Assembly: GCA_021815905.1 (NCBI GenBank)
Contig: JAKAZP010000103.1
Coordinates: forward strand, 1-8,092
Length of the DNA: 8,092 nucleotides
Reading direction: 5' to 3'
DNA from: Pseudomonadota bacterium
GTDB taxonomy: Bacteria; Pseudomonadota; Gammaproteobacteria; Steroidobacterales; Steroidobacteraceae
The notes under the pieces are model-generated. The model searched no databases and was not told the origin of the DNA. It worked only from the letters and a program-made list of their open reading frames with translations. Position numbers and translations under genes: made by a program. Each line of letters opens with the position of its first letter. Position 1 is the stretch's first letter. Below are positions 1 to 6,237 of the stretch, piece by piece.

Positions 1-9
1 CGCAGCGGC

Positions 10-86
10 CGGGGCATGGCGCAGTCTGGTAGCGCATCTGCTTTGGGAGCAGAGGGTCGGGAGTTCGAATCTCCCTGCCCCGACCA
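10..86 (+). tRNA. tRNA-Pro (anticodon UGG), CCA end encoded
   Basis: A full cloverleaf can be folded by eye. The acceptor stem pairs 10-16 (CGGGGCA) with 76-82 (TGCCCCG). The D stem is 19-22/32-35 (GCGC/GCGC). The anticodon stem 37-41/49-53 (TCTGC/GCAGA) encloses loop 42-48 with anticodon TGG at 44-46. The T stem 59-63/71-75 (GGGAG/CTCCC) encloses TTCGAAT. The discriminator base is A83 and CCA is encoded at 84-86. All stems are perfectly paired, so the gene should be functional. UGG reads proline codons. Its 3' half is duplicated at 1409-1459, which marks it as the integration site of a mobile segment. The promoter lies outside the window. Confidence 0.96.
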
Positions 87-88
87 AT
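38..88 (+). repeat. Left attachment-site repeat (tRNA-Pro 3' half)
   Basis: This 51-bp stretch covers the anticodon arm, T arm, acceptor 3' strand, CCA and two following bases. It recurs at 1409-1459 in the same orientation with three differences (A51/C1422, T57/C1428, T76/C1447). Identity stops sharply at both ends. A direct repeat of a tRNA 3' half is the classical att signature left by tyrosine recombinases. Here it lies within the intact tRNA gene. Confidence 0.85.
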
Positions 89-106
89 ATTTACGTGTGT
101 CCATAC

Positions 107-388
107 CGAAGACATGGGTGACGGTTTCGCGGCGAAGGGGTTCTCCGCGCTCTCGATCCGGCATGTCTCGTGATCGAATAACCCCAGGTCGGACTGCATA
201 AAGGTCACCCGCCAGATCCGGTCCTCGATCTGCTTGACGCCGACCTTCTGGCCAGCGAATGCCTGGCTGAGATCGATCTTCAGTTTCCCCATGCAGATCC
301 CGCCACAGCGCGTGACCGTGATGGTGCGGTCGCGGAAGGGGTACTCGATCTCGGGTAGACCCTTATCGGGCCGTGGCGAGGCGGTCAG
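107..388 (-). pseudogene. IS481-like transposase, C-terminal remnant
   Basis: Reading the minus strand from about 388 gives the conserved C-terminal tail of integrase-core (DDE, rve) transposases of the IS481-like group. Recognisable stretches are GLPEIEYPF, then FAGQKVGV, then IWRVTFMQSDLGLFDHETC, then ENPF and a PMSS end. They occur in the order, and with about the spacing, that I know from this family. The DDE catalytic core is absent: upstream of about 388 the frame continues but loses resemblance. No stop follows the tail, and the frame runs on into the tRNA gene. It is therefore a fragment, probably the relic of an insertion sequence that entered the island. No terminal inverted repeats were seen. 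Confidence 0.7.
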
Positions 389-702
389 TCGTCTGCTCGG
401 CCTGCTTGCGCTGCTCGAAAACCTGATCGGGCGCACGACACTCGGCCGCGGGGCCGGTCTGGCGCTCGAACTCGCCGTGCCCGTGGGATTGGGTGCCGCG
501 CTGAGTACGGTGCACCGACGCAGAGAAAGCATGCTGCGAGCGCAGACCACGGAGGAGCGTGTCCAAGCGAGCGAGACATTGCTCGATGAGGAGCGCGCCC
601 GGAATGCGCCGCTGCTGCAGGTACTGCGTAACTACGGAGCGGCAGAGAAATCGCAAAGTGCCTTGCGGACATCATGACCTGTCTGCGAGGGACCGTGGTG
701 GA
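389..702. other. About 310 bp with no recognised gene
   Basis: This lies between the transposase tail and the 3' end of vapC. Open frames exist on both strands (for example minus 656-363 and plus 234-677), but they overlap each other, lack convincing ribosome binding sites and match no family I recognise. The minus-strand frame ends with a stop at 363-365, inside the transposase tail, so it is not an intact continuation of that gene. It may be further decayed mobile-element sequence. Confidence 0.4.
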
Positions 703-1128
703 TCAGAATGCGGGGCGCCAGGTGAGTCCCTTGAATCTCGCGTAGTCACGATCCGTAGTGATCCATTCGCAACCGGACTCGATGGCCAGGGCCGCAAACC
801 AGGCGTCTTGCGCAATGTTTCCCGTGGCCTCGGAATCCCGGCACAGGGATTCGAATATGAACCAGTGCCGATCCCCGGGTGCAATGACCGTGGCGTTGGG
901 TTGTTCGAGGAGGACTCGGCAAAACTCGAACGCGTCGTACAGGGAACTTGGGCGCGCGAATATTCGTCGATGGGTACAGATGCGCACAACGCCGGCGAGC
1001 ACCTGAGGGGCGACGCCGTAGGCCGAGGACCCGCCAATCACCGATTCCAGCCAAGCTTTGTATTGCGGATGGTTCTCGGCATCCGAGCGAAAGGCGTAAA
1101 TCAGGACATTGACGTCGCACAGGATCAA
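703..1128 (-). CDS. vapC: VapC-type PIN-domain toxin (ribonuclease)
   Basis: This 141-residue protein has the fold signature of the PIN-domain VapC toxins, Mg2+-dependent RNases held inactive by a cognate antitoxin. The N-terminal strand LCDVNVLIYA carries Asp5. The central part CTHRRIF resembles the THPRIF motif of one VapC subfamily. Asp108 sits in NIAQDAWFAALAIE, and Asp126/Asp128 in TTDRDYARF near the end. The second acidic residue found in many PIN proteins is Gly46 here, as I recall for this subfamily. The length is normal and there are no internal defects. I place the start at TTG 1126-1128: it has GGAAGG six bases upstream and overlaps the antitoxin stop (TTGA), which indicates translational coupling. 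The cellular RNA target cannot be told from sequence. It forms one operon with the upstream antitoxin. Confidence 0.88.
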   Translation of the reverse strand: MILCDVNVLIYAFRSDAENHPQYKAWLESVIGGSSAYGVAPQVLAGVVRICTHRRIFARPSSLYDAFEFCRVLLEQPNATVIAPGDRHWFIFESLCRDSEATGNIAQDAWFAALAIESGCEWITTDRDYARFKGLTWRPAF

Positions 1129-1370
1129 TCGCGACCTTCCATCCGCTCGAGGAGGCTGGCGCTGTCATTCAAATCGACCCCCGACAGAACGCCGCCCCCG
1201 GCGTGGCATTCAGGCAGCGACACGGAATCGCGCTGCGGGTGCTTCAGCGGGCGGCGCAGCGCAAGCCGAAGCCCCTCCTCGATGAGCGAGGTGAGTGTCA
1301 TGCCGCGGCGTGCCGCTTCCTGCCGGGCACGTTCCATGAGGGCTTCATCCAGGCGTACGGTTGTTCTCAT
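1125..1370 (-). CDS. vapB: VapB-type ribbon-helix-helix antitoxin
   Basis: This small protein of 81 residues begins MRTTVRLDEALMERA, followed by an amphipathic helix and MTLTSLIEEGLRLALRR. That is the strand-helix-helix layout of CopG/Arc-type ribbon-helix-helix DNA-binding domains (about residues 1-40). The rest, about residues 41-81, is polar and Gly/Ser-containing. It is the likely flexible tail that folds onto and neutralises the toxin. The stop overlaps the vapC start by four bases. RHH antitoxins usually repress their own operon by binding repeats in the promoter; the TATGTC repeats just upstream fit this. No Shine-Dalgarno is visible before the ATG, and the predicted transcription start nearly coincides with it, so translation may be leaderless. 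Confidence 0.85.
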   Translation of the reverse strand: MRTTVRLDEALMERARQEAARRGMTLTSLIEEGLRLALRRPLKHPQRDSVSLPECHAGGGVLSGVDLNDSASLLERMEGRD

Positions 1371-1407
1371 ATGTCAAAGCATATCGTTGGTATGTCTGTA
1401 TGTCAAA
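1370..1407 (-). promoter_or_regulatory. vapBC promoter with candidate antitoxin operator repeats
   Basis: On the minus strand a perfect -35 TTGACA (1406-1401) is separated by 17 bp from a -10 TATGCT (1383-1378). Transcription would start at about 1371-1372, essentially at the vapB ATG (1370). On the plus strand the hexamer TATGTC occurs three times, at 1370-1375, 1391-1396 and 1399-1404. The first and last are parts of a 9-bp direct repeat TATGTCAAA (1370-1378 and 1399-1407). Short repeats over a promoter are typical RHH antitoxin operators. The -35 box ends only two bases before the right att copy. Confidence 0.65.
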
Positions 1408-1408
1408 C

Positions 1409-1459
1409 CTGCTTTGGGAGCCGAGGGCCGGGAGTTCGAATCTCCCCGCCCCGACCAAT
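1409..1459 (+). repeat. Right attachment-site repeat (partial tRNA-Pro copy)
   Basis: This is a 51-bp copy of the tRNA-Pro 3' half, from the anticodon arm to two bases past CCA, with three differences from 38-88. There is no 5' half upstream, so it cannot form a tRNA. Its 3' strands (GCCGA in the anticodon stem, CGCCCCG in the acceptor) would pair perfectly with TCGGC and CGGGGCG, not with the 5' strands of the intact gene. It therefore derives from a slightly different tRNA-Pro sequence. Confidence 0.85.
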
Positions 1460-2242
1460 CCTCACGAACGGCGGCACGGGGAGCCGGAGCGACCGCGGCG
1501 CCGCTGCCGCCTCTGGTCGATGGCGTCACGATCAACGTGAGCGGGCCGGGTTCGGCGTCGATCATTCCGTCTTCCGACCCGTACGATTTCCCGAACCTTT
1601 CCCTGGTCACGAGCGCGACCGACCAACAGAGCTTCGCCACGGCGGGGGACGCCGGTCCGCTCGAGACGCCCGTCATCGACGCCGCGCTCTATACCCAGGA
1701 TTCGCGCGTGTCGGTCGGCGCCTCCGTGCTGCAGAGCTACACCTGGGACGGCAGCGGTCCTGCCACGCGCACCATCAGCGGCAGCCTGAACCTGTCGCAA
1801 TCCGGAGGATGGCCCGCCGGCGGCGGCAGCATCGCGAGCGCAGGCATGGTCGTGTTCACGACCGGATCCAACACGGCCGACTTCACCTGCGGCAGCATGG
1901 CGTATGCCAACGGCGGCAGCCTGTGCGCCGCGGGCGCCACCATCCTGTCCCAGAACCTCGTGACGAGCACCGGCGGTCTCACCAACCAGACGATCGATCT
2001 GAGCCTGCCGTCATTCGATCTGACGACTCCGGGTGAGACGATATTCGTCCTCGCGAGCACGGAATTCTTCGGCAACGGCGGCGGCTACGTGAGCGACCCC
2101 TTCACCACCACCATCAGCGATGCGACGGGACTGACGCCCGCGTCGGTGGCGGAGCCGGACCCGCTTGCGCTCCTCGCGGCCGGCCTCGCGGCCATGCTGG
2201 CTCCTGCGCCGGCGGCAGGCCGGGTTACGGCGCGCGGGGTGA
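1460..2242 (+). pseudogene. PEP-CTERM protein, 5'-truncated and frameshifted
   Basis: The plus-strand frame from the att copy onward encodes a Ser/Thr/Gly-rich, low-Lys, secreted-looking protein with two Cys in TCGSM and SLCAAG. It ends in VAEPDPLALLAAGLAAM, a variant of the PEP-CTERM signal recognised by exosortase (PEP-like motif plus transmembrane stretch). The usual Arg cluster does not follow in this frame, which runs on to a stop at 2344-2346. In another frame, from 2198, the sequence reads WLLRRRQAGLRRAG and stops at 2240-2242, just the tail such proteins have. One base has apparently been gained or lost near 2191-2200. At the 5' end the mature region seems to begin near APLPPLVDG. No start codon with a ribosome site and no signal peptide is present, because the frame runs straight back into the att repeat. 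The gene is probably dead. The protein's own function is unknown. Confidence 0.65.
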
Positions 2243-2269
2243 GGCTGCGCGCTTTCGGGCGCCAGGACG

Positions 2270-2288
2270 GCCCGGGCGCAGCCCGGGC
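2270..2288. terminator. GC-rich hairpin between convergent genes
   Basis: GCCCGGGC (2270-2277), a three-base spacer GCA, and GCCCGGGC again (2281-2288) can form an 8-bp stem. It lies between the end of the PEP-CTERM remnant and the 3' end of the Tricorn-like gene, where a bidirectional terminator would be useful. The T-run is very poor (only TT on the plus strand), so intrinsic termination is uncertain. Confidence 0.35.
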
Positions 2289-2306
2289 TTCCGGCCGGCG
2301 CGACGC

Positions 2307-5300
2307 CTACTGGCAGGTCCCCCGGCTCACCGGGCAGGGGGGATAGGCCGGTTGCGGGGGGAAGGCCGGGGTCCAGGGTGGCGGCGGCGGCACGGCCACG
2401 GGACGATCCTTGATCTCCTTCAGCAGCACGTGGACGGCGGTCTCGATCTGCGTGTCGCGATGCTCGCGGGCGAGCAGCCCGGGATCGGCGTGCACCGGCA
2501 TCGACGGCACAACGCCGATGTTCTCCACGACCCACTTGGAATTCGTGCCGTACATGGCGATCTCGGACACGATCTGGTGTCCGCCGTCGAGGAGCGTGAA
2601 CGGACTGTAAAGTCCCCGCACCCCGGCCCACGTGCGCGAGCCGATGGTCGGCCCGAGATGATACTTCTGGAATCGGTAGGCGAAGATGTCCCCATCGGAC
2701 GCGGAGCCGTGGTTGATGAGCGCCGCAAGGTGGCCGATGTAGGCGTCGGTCGGGCTCTGCTGCGGCACGCCGTTGCGCCGCACCCAGGCGGCGACCATCT
2801 TCTTCGTCAGCCGCTCGAAGAGGATGGTGTCGATGAAGCCGCCGAGATTCCAGCGATCGTCGATGATCAGGCCCGGCTTGTCGATCTGGCCGTAGTACTG
2901 GCGCACGAACTCGTGCAGGCCGGTCGATTCCATGTCGTTGAGGTACACGTAGCCGATCTTGCCGCCGGAGAGCTTCTCGACCTCGCGCCGGTTGCTGTTG
3001 ATCCAGTGCAGCAGGTGGAGCTTGCCGCTGTTGATGACCGGCTTGACGAGGATCGTCCAGGGCTTGCCCGCCGGCGTCGACGCCATCTCGAGCGCGACGG
3101 TCTGTCCGAGCGTGCCCTGCAGCAGCGCGTACGGGTTGGTCGGCGAGCGCAGGGGCTTGCCATCGATCGCCAGCACGTAGTCGCCGGGCTTGACCCTGAG
3201 CCCGGGCTGAGCGAGCGGCGCGTAATAGCCCGGCACGGTGTTGTCGCCGTGCAGAATGCGCCTGAGGTAGTAGCGGCCCGAGGCGGCGTTCAGGGCGAAT
3301 TCGGCGCCGAGGCCGGCGGTCGGCTGCGGCGGGGTCCTCCAGCCCATCTCCCCTCCCATGATGTACATGTGGCTCTCGGAGAGCGACCCCATCATGTTGC
3401 CGATGACGTAGTTGAGATCCTCGCGATCCTGCACGAGCGGCAGCAGCGCCTCGTAGCGCGTGCCGAGCGCCGGCCATCTCTGCTCGACCAACGCGGGAAT
3501 CACGAAATAGTCCCGCACGTTGCGCCAGGCTTCGTTGAAGATCTCGTCCCATTCCGCCCGTGGATTCACCTGCATCTGCATGTGCGAGGTGTCGAGCGCC
3601 TTGGCCTTCGCCTGCTTGGCGAAGGCCGCCGGCCGCAGCGTCCACTTGCCCTGCGCCTTGTAAAGCAGCGTCGAGCCGTCGGCCGACAGCGTGAACGAGG
3701 AGGCGAGGCCCTGCGCCAGGGTGAGCGCCTTGCGCTTCTCGAGATCGTAGGCGCGCAATTCCGGCACCTCTCCCGGGACGCCTCCGCCGAGGACCGGGAT
3801 GGGAATGGTGGAGTAGTAGACGACGCCCTTGAATTCCGCGACGTTCGTGATGTTGGCGGCGGGAACGGGCAGCTGCACCGTGCGGTCGATCAGGCCGGCG
3901 AAATCGATCCGCACGGGCGGCGGTGACTGGCTCTTGCCTTTCGATCCGGGCTTCTTCCTGCCCGGGTGCCCGCTCTTGCCATGATTCGGCTCGTGCGATT
4001 CGGTCGGCCGCTGCGTGCGCGGCGCGAGCGGCGAGGCGGTGCTCGAGCGCAGCGTGGCGGCATAGAGGCCGTCCGGCACGACGCCGGAGGCGCCGAAGTC
4101 GAACGCCGAGACCGCCGGGTTGACCAGTCGGGCCGACACGAAGAACAGGTACTTGCCGTCGTGGGAGAAGGTCGGATTGCTGTCGTCGAAGTTGCCGTGG
4201 CTCACCTGGTGCAGCCGGCCGTCGCGAATGTCGTAGATGAACAGCGCGTGCAGGTTGTTCGCCAGACGCTTGGAGAATGCCAGCCAGCGGCTGTCCGCAG
4301 AGAACGCGACATCCTGGAAGATGTGCGTCGGCTGGGAGCGCGGCGCCGTGGTCACCTTTCTCCGCGCGCCGGTCTTCACGTTCACGATCCAGAGCTGCTG
4401 GCGCGAGGTGCTGTAGGTCAGCCATCGGCCGTCGGGGCTCCAGGCGAGCCGCCCCATGTAGGTCAGATCGCCGTTCGGCGTCAGGGCGCGGGGCGAGCCG
4501 CTGCCGTCCGCGGCGCGCACCATCACCTGGCTGTCGCGTCCGTCATCGCGCAGGTACGCGATCCACTTGCCGTTCGGCGACCAGGCCGGATCCTTGTCGT
4601 TGCTGGCGACCCCGCGGCTGAGATCGGCGGTGTGGCCGTACTCGACCGGCACGGTGAATAAAGCACCGCGCGCGCTGAAGACTGCGAGCCTGCCGTCCGG
4701 CGCCACATCGGCCCGGCGGATCATCTTCGCCGCGGCGTACTCGTACGGCAGCGTGTGCGCTCCCGTGAGCGGCACCGTGACCGGCACGCGCTTCAGCCCT
4801 CGCGTCGCGAAGGTGTACACATAGAGCTTGCCGCCATCGGACAGGGCGATACCGGAATCGCCGGCGCTCGGCCAGTCGACGTCGTACGCTGGGAAGTGCG
4901 TCACCTGACGCTCAGCTCCCGTCTTCAGGTTCTTCGCCCAGAGGTTGAGCACCCCGTTCGCGCCGCGATCCGAGGCGTAATACACGGAGTCGCCGACCCA
5001 CATGGGAAACGTGTTCTCACCCTTCCAGTGCACGAGCTGCGAGCTCGCGCCCGTGGCCAGATCGTAGGTGAAGATCTTGTCCGCCTGGCCGCCGTAGTAG
5101 TCCTTGCGGTGAAACACCCGGAATACCCGCGACAGCTTGTTGTAGGCCACGGCCGTGCCGCTCGCGTCGAGCGACAACGGTCCGGTCCACGGCATGGGCA
5201 TCACGACGGGCAGGCCGCCGGTGATCGGCACTTCGAACGCCCGCTCGATCTGCGGGTTGAAGCTGTCGCGGCGCGAGAGAAAGATCACCTTGCGGCTGTC

Positions 5301-5711
5301 GGGCGTCCAGCCGACGACGATGTTGTCGGGGGCCGTCTCGATCCGGCCGTTCATGGGTTGATTCATCGATCGCCAGGTGAGCTGCGTGACCGGTCCGCCG
5401 TCGATCGACACCAGGTAGACGTCGGTGTTGCCGCGATACCAGCCGGTGAAGGCGACCGAGCGGCCGTCGGGCGAAATCAGCGGGTGCGAGTCGTAGCCCG
5501 AATCCGCCGTGAGGCGCACGGCCACGCCGCCCTCGACCGGCACCTTCCAGACCTCGCCCCCGGCTTCGAACACCACGGTGTCCCCGTGAATGCTCGGGTA
5601 GCGGATCAGCGCCTGCACGGGGCCCGAGGGCGGGTCGGCCGAAGCGAGCCGCGGCAGCAGAATGATCGTGAGTGCGGCGCCGATCGCGCCGGCGAGGGTC
5701 TTCAGCTTCAT
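2307..5711 (-). CDS. Secreted Tricorn-like S41 protease
   Basis: This 1134-residue protein is close to Tricorn proteases, which cleave peptides after docking them through beta-propellers. Residues 1-25 form a signal peptide (MKLK, hydrophobic core, LASA/D), implying export to the periplasm or beyond. WD40/TolB-like propeller repeats (SPDGR, SPNGKW, SADSRW) fill about 30-310 and 320-700. C1 is about 705-781, PDZ about 795-890, and the S41 core about 895-1100. The catalytic set is complete: Ser780-His781 (SESHMY), nucleophile Ser1005 with Asp1006 (SASDGD), and Glu1063 (ENIGV). The Ser-Glu spacing of 58 equals that of archaeal Tricorn (Ser965-Glu1023). Asp1006 matches the residue that favours basic P1 side chains there. 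Oddities are a basic Ser/Lys/Gly/Pro-rich insertion at about 556-600 and a proline-rich C-terminus. The ATG at 5711-5709 is chosen for the signal peptide and a GAGG eight bases upstream; the frame stays open upstream but without coding character. Confidence 0.92.
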   Translation of the reverse strand: MKLKTLAGAIGAALTIILLPRLASADPPSGPVQALIRYPSIHGDTVVFEAGGEVWKVPVEGGVAVRLTADSGYDSHPLISPDGRSVAFTGWYRGNTDVYLVSIDGGPVTQLTWRSMNQPMNGRIETAPDNIVVGWTPDSRKVIFLSRRDSFNPQIERAFEVPITGGLPVVMPMPWTGPLSLDASGTAVAYNKLSRVFRVFHRKDYYGGQADKIFTYDLATGASSQLVHWKGENTFPMWVGDSVYYASDRGANGVLNLWAKNLKTGAERQVTHFPAYDVDWPSAGDSGIALSDGGKLYVYTFATRGLKRVPVTVPLTGAHTLPYEYAAAKMIRRADVAPDGRLAVFSARGALFTVPVEYGHTADLSRGVASNDKDPAWSPNGKWIAYLRDDGRDSQVMVRAADGSGSPRALTPNGDLTYMGRLAWSPDGRWLTYSTSRQQLWIVNVKTGARRKVTTAPRSQPTHIFQDVAFSADSRWLAFSKRLANNLHALFIYDIRDGRLHQVSHGNFDDSNPTFSHDGKYLFFVSARLVNPAVSAFDFGASGVVPDGLYAATLRSSTASPLAPRTQRPTESHEPNHGKSGHPGRKKPGSKGKSQSPPPVRIDFAGLIDRTVQLPVPAANITNVAEFKGVVYYSTIPIPVLGGGVPGEVPELRAYDLEKRKALTLAQGLASSFTLSADGSTLLYKAQGKWTLRPAAFAKQAKAKALDTSHMQMQVNPRAEWDEIFNEAWRNVRDYFVIPALVEQRWPALGTRYEALLPLVQDREDLNYVIGNMMGSLSESHMYIMGGEMGWRTPPQPTAGLGAEFALNAASGRYYLRRILHGDNTVPGYYAPLAQPGLRVKPGDYVLAIDGKPLRSPTNPYALLQGTLGQTVALEMASTPAGKPWTILVKPVINSGKLHLLHWINSNRREVEKLSGGKIGYVYLNDMESTGLHEFVRQYYGQIDKPGLIIDDRWNLGGFIDTILFERLTKKMVAAWVRRNGVPQQSPTDAYIGHLAALINHGSASDGDIFAYRFQKYHLGPTIGSRTWAGVRGLYSPFTLLDGGHQIVSEIAMYGTNSKWVVENIGVVPSMPVHADPGLLAREHRDTQIETAVHVLLKEIKDRPVAVPPPPPWTPAFPPQPAYPPCPVSRGTCQ

Positions 5712-5995
5712 CCGCCCATCCTCGATAGCGGACCGACGAGAGGAGCCGGGACCCCCTGGTGCGGACTCGCGTTGATTGGATTTGACTCGAGCCGGGCATT
5801 GTCCGCTCGCGGGTATCGGCTCGCAAGTGCGCGAGGGGCCCCGTCGTTGGATCGGCGTCGCCCCGGAGCCCGCGTGCCGGTCGTCAACCCGAATGCGATC
5901 GGCGCGGTGGCGCGTTTTCCGCTTCAAGATCACCGCATCGGAGGTGGCCTGCAAACACCTCGGGGCCCCGAGCCGGCGAGATGCGAAGGAGCGGT
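5712..5995. other. Upstream region of the protease gene, no gene seen
   Basis: About 285 bp separate the protease start from the small plus-strand ORF at 5996. The only supported element is the protease ribosome binding site (minus-strand GAGG, about eight bases before the ATG). The protease promoter must lie here on the minus strand, but I found no convincing -35/-10 pair. Open frames crossing it on either strand are rich in Arg, Pro and Cys and look like GC-driven noise. Confidence 0.5.
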
Positions 5996-6145
5996 ATGGG
6001 AACCGACACAACGACCTCGCTTCAGGTGTGTACCGACAGCATCGCGGCGGAGCTGTTGGCCGCTCTCCTGCGGTCGCAGTCGATTCCCGCGTGGGTGCGC
6101 GACCAGGGAGCGCTGTCCGGCCTGCCTGGACGCCGCCGGACATGA
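5996..6145 (+). CDS. Small ORF, possibly a frameshifted DUF2007-like protein
   Basis: This is a 49-residue frame starting at ATG 5996, with AAGGAG four bases upstream. The core DSIAAELLAALLRSQSIPAW followed by VRDQGALSGLPG looks like the N-terminal part of DUF2007-type small proteins (an alpha-helix that selects a residue pair, then a GIPAxV strand). The family is known but its function is not. The frame ends abruptly at TGA 6143-6145 after GRRRT. In another frame the next codons read DMIARAEQALTNTA and stop at 6181-6183, which is what the family's C-terminal helix would look like. A frameshift near 6120-6140 is therefore possible. The reading would overlap the -35 box of the marR promoter. 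The family match is tentative, and the ORF may not be a gene at all. Confidence 0.35.
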   Translation: MGTDTTTSLQVCTDSIAAELLAALLRSQSIPAWVRDQGALSGLPGRRRT

Positions 6146-6165
6146 TTGCTCGGGCAGAACAAGCC

Positions 6166-6194
6166 TTGACAAATACAGCCTAAGCAAATATATT
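6166..6194 (+). promoter_or_regulatory. Near-consensus sigma70 promoter of marR
   Basis: A perfect -35 TTGACA (6166-6171), a 17-bp spacer and a -10 TATATT (6189-6194) place transcription initiation near 6200, about 37 bases before the regulator's start codon. CAAATA occurs twice (6170-6175 and 6185-6190). The -10 is embedded in the near-palindrome CAAATATATTG (6185-6195). The local AT richness contrasts with the GC-rich surroundings. MarR proteins commonly repress their own promoters, so these repeats are candidate operator elements. Confidence 0.75.
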
Positions 6195-6237
6195 GCCGGC
6201 CATCTCCCTTCGGAGGGATTTCCAGCGGGGACCGGCC

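Larger units (their letters stand above)
38..1459. mobile_element. Small integrase-less island in tRNA-Pro carrying vapBC
   Basis: The segment lies between two direct copies of the tRNA-Pro 3' half (38-88 and 1409-1459). It contains only a transposase tail (minus strand), about 300 bp without a recognisable gene, and a VapBC-type toxin-antitoxin pair. I looked for integrase or excisionase coding sequence in all frames and saw none. Island, att repeats and toxin-antitoxin module together suggest a decayed or internally deleted genomic island, with the addiction module kept after the mobility genes were lost. The boundaries are seen in the sequence. The integration history is inferred. Confidence 0.7.

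Noticed and set aside
16..201. 61-codon frame starting inside the tRNA gene
   Set aside because: It is a translation of the tRNA sequence and following DNA, with no evidence of a gene.
559..2346. Single long plus-strand frame of 595 codons from 559 to 2346
   Set aside because: Its first part is antisense to vapBC and reads through the tRNA 3' copy (translation EGREFESPRPDQ is the usual tRNA artefact). Only the part after 1460 has real protein character.
2352..3926. 524-codon plus-strand frame opposite the protease gene
   Set aside because: Its composition is rich in Arg, Val and His and mirrors the codon structure of the opposite strand. The sense-strand gene is a clear Tricorn homologue.
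2011..4425. 804-codon minus-strand frame overlapping the protease in another phase
   Set aside because: It is Arg/Ala/His-rich shadow translation of a GC-rich gene and contains no recognisable domain.
5712..6143. 144-codon N-terminal extension of the protease frame
   Set aside because: It lacks coding character, and the downstream ATG has both a ribosome site and a proper signal peptide.
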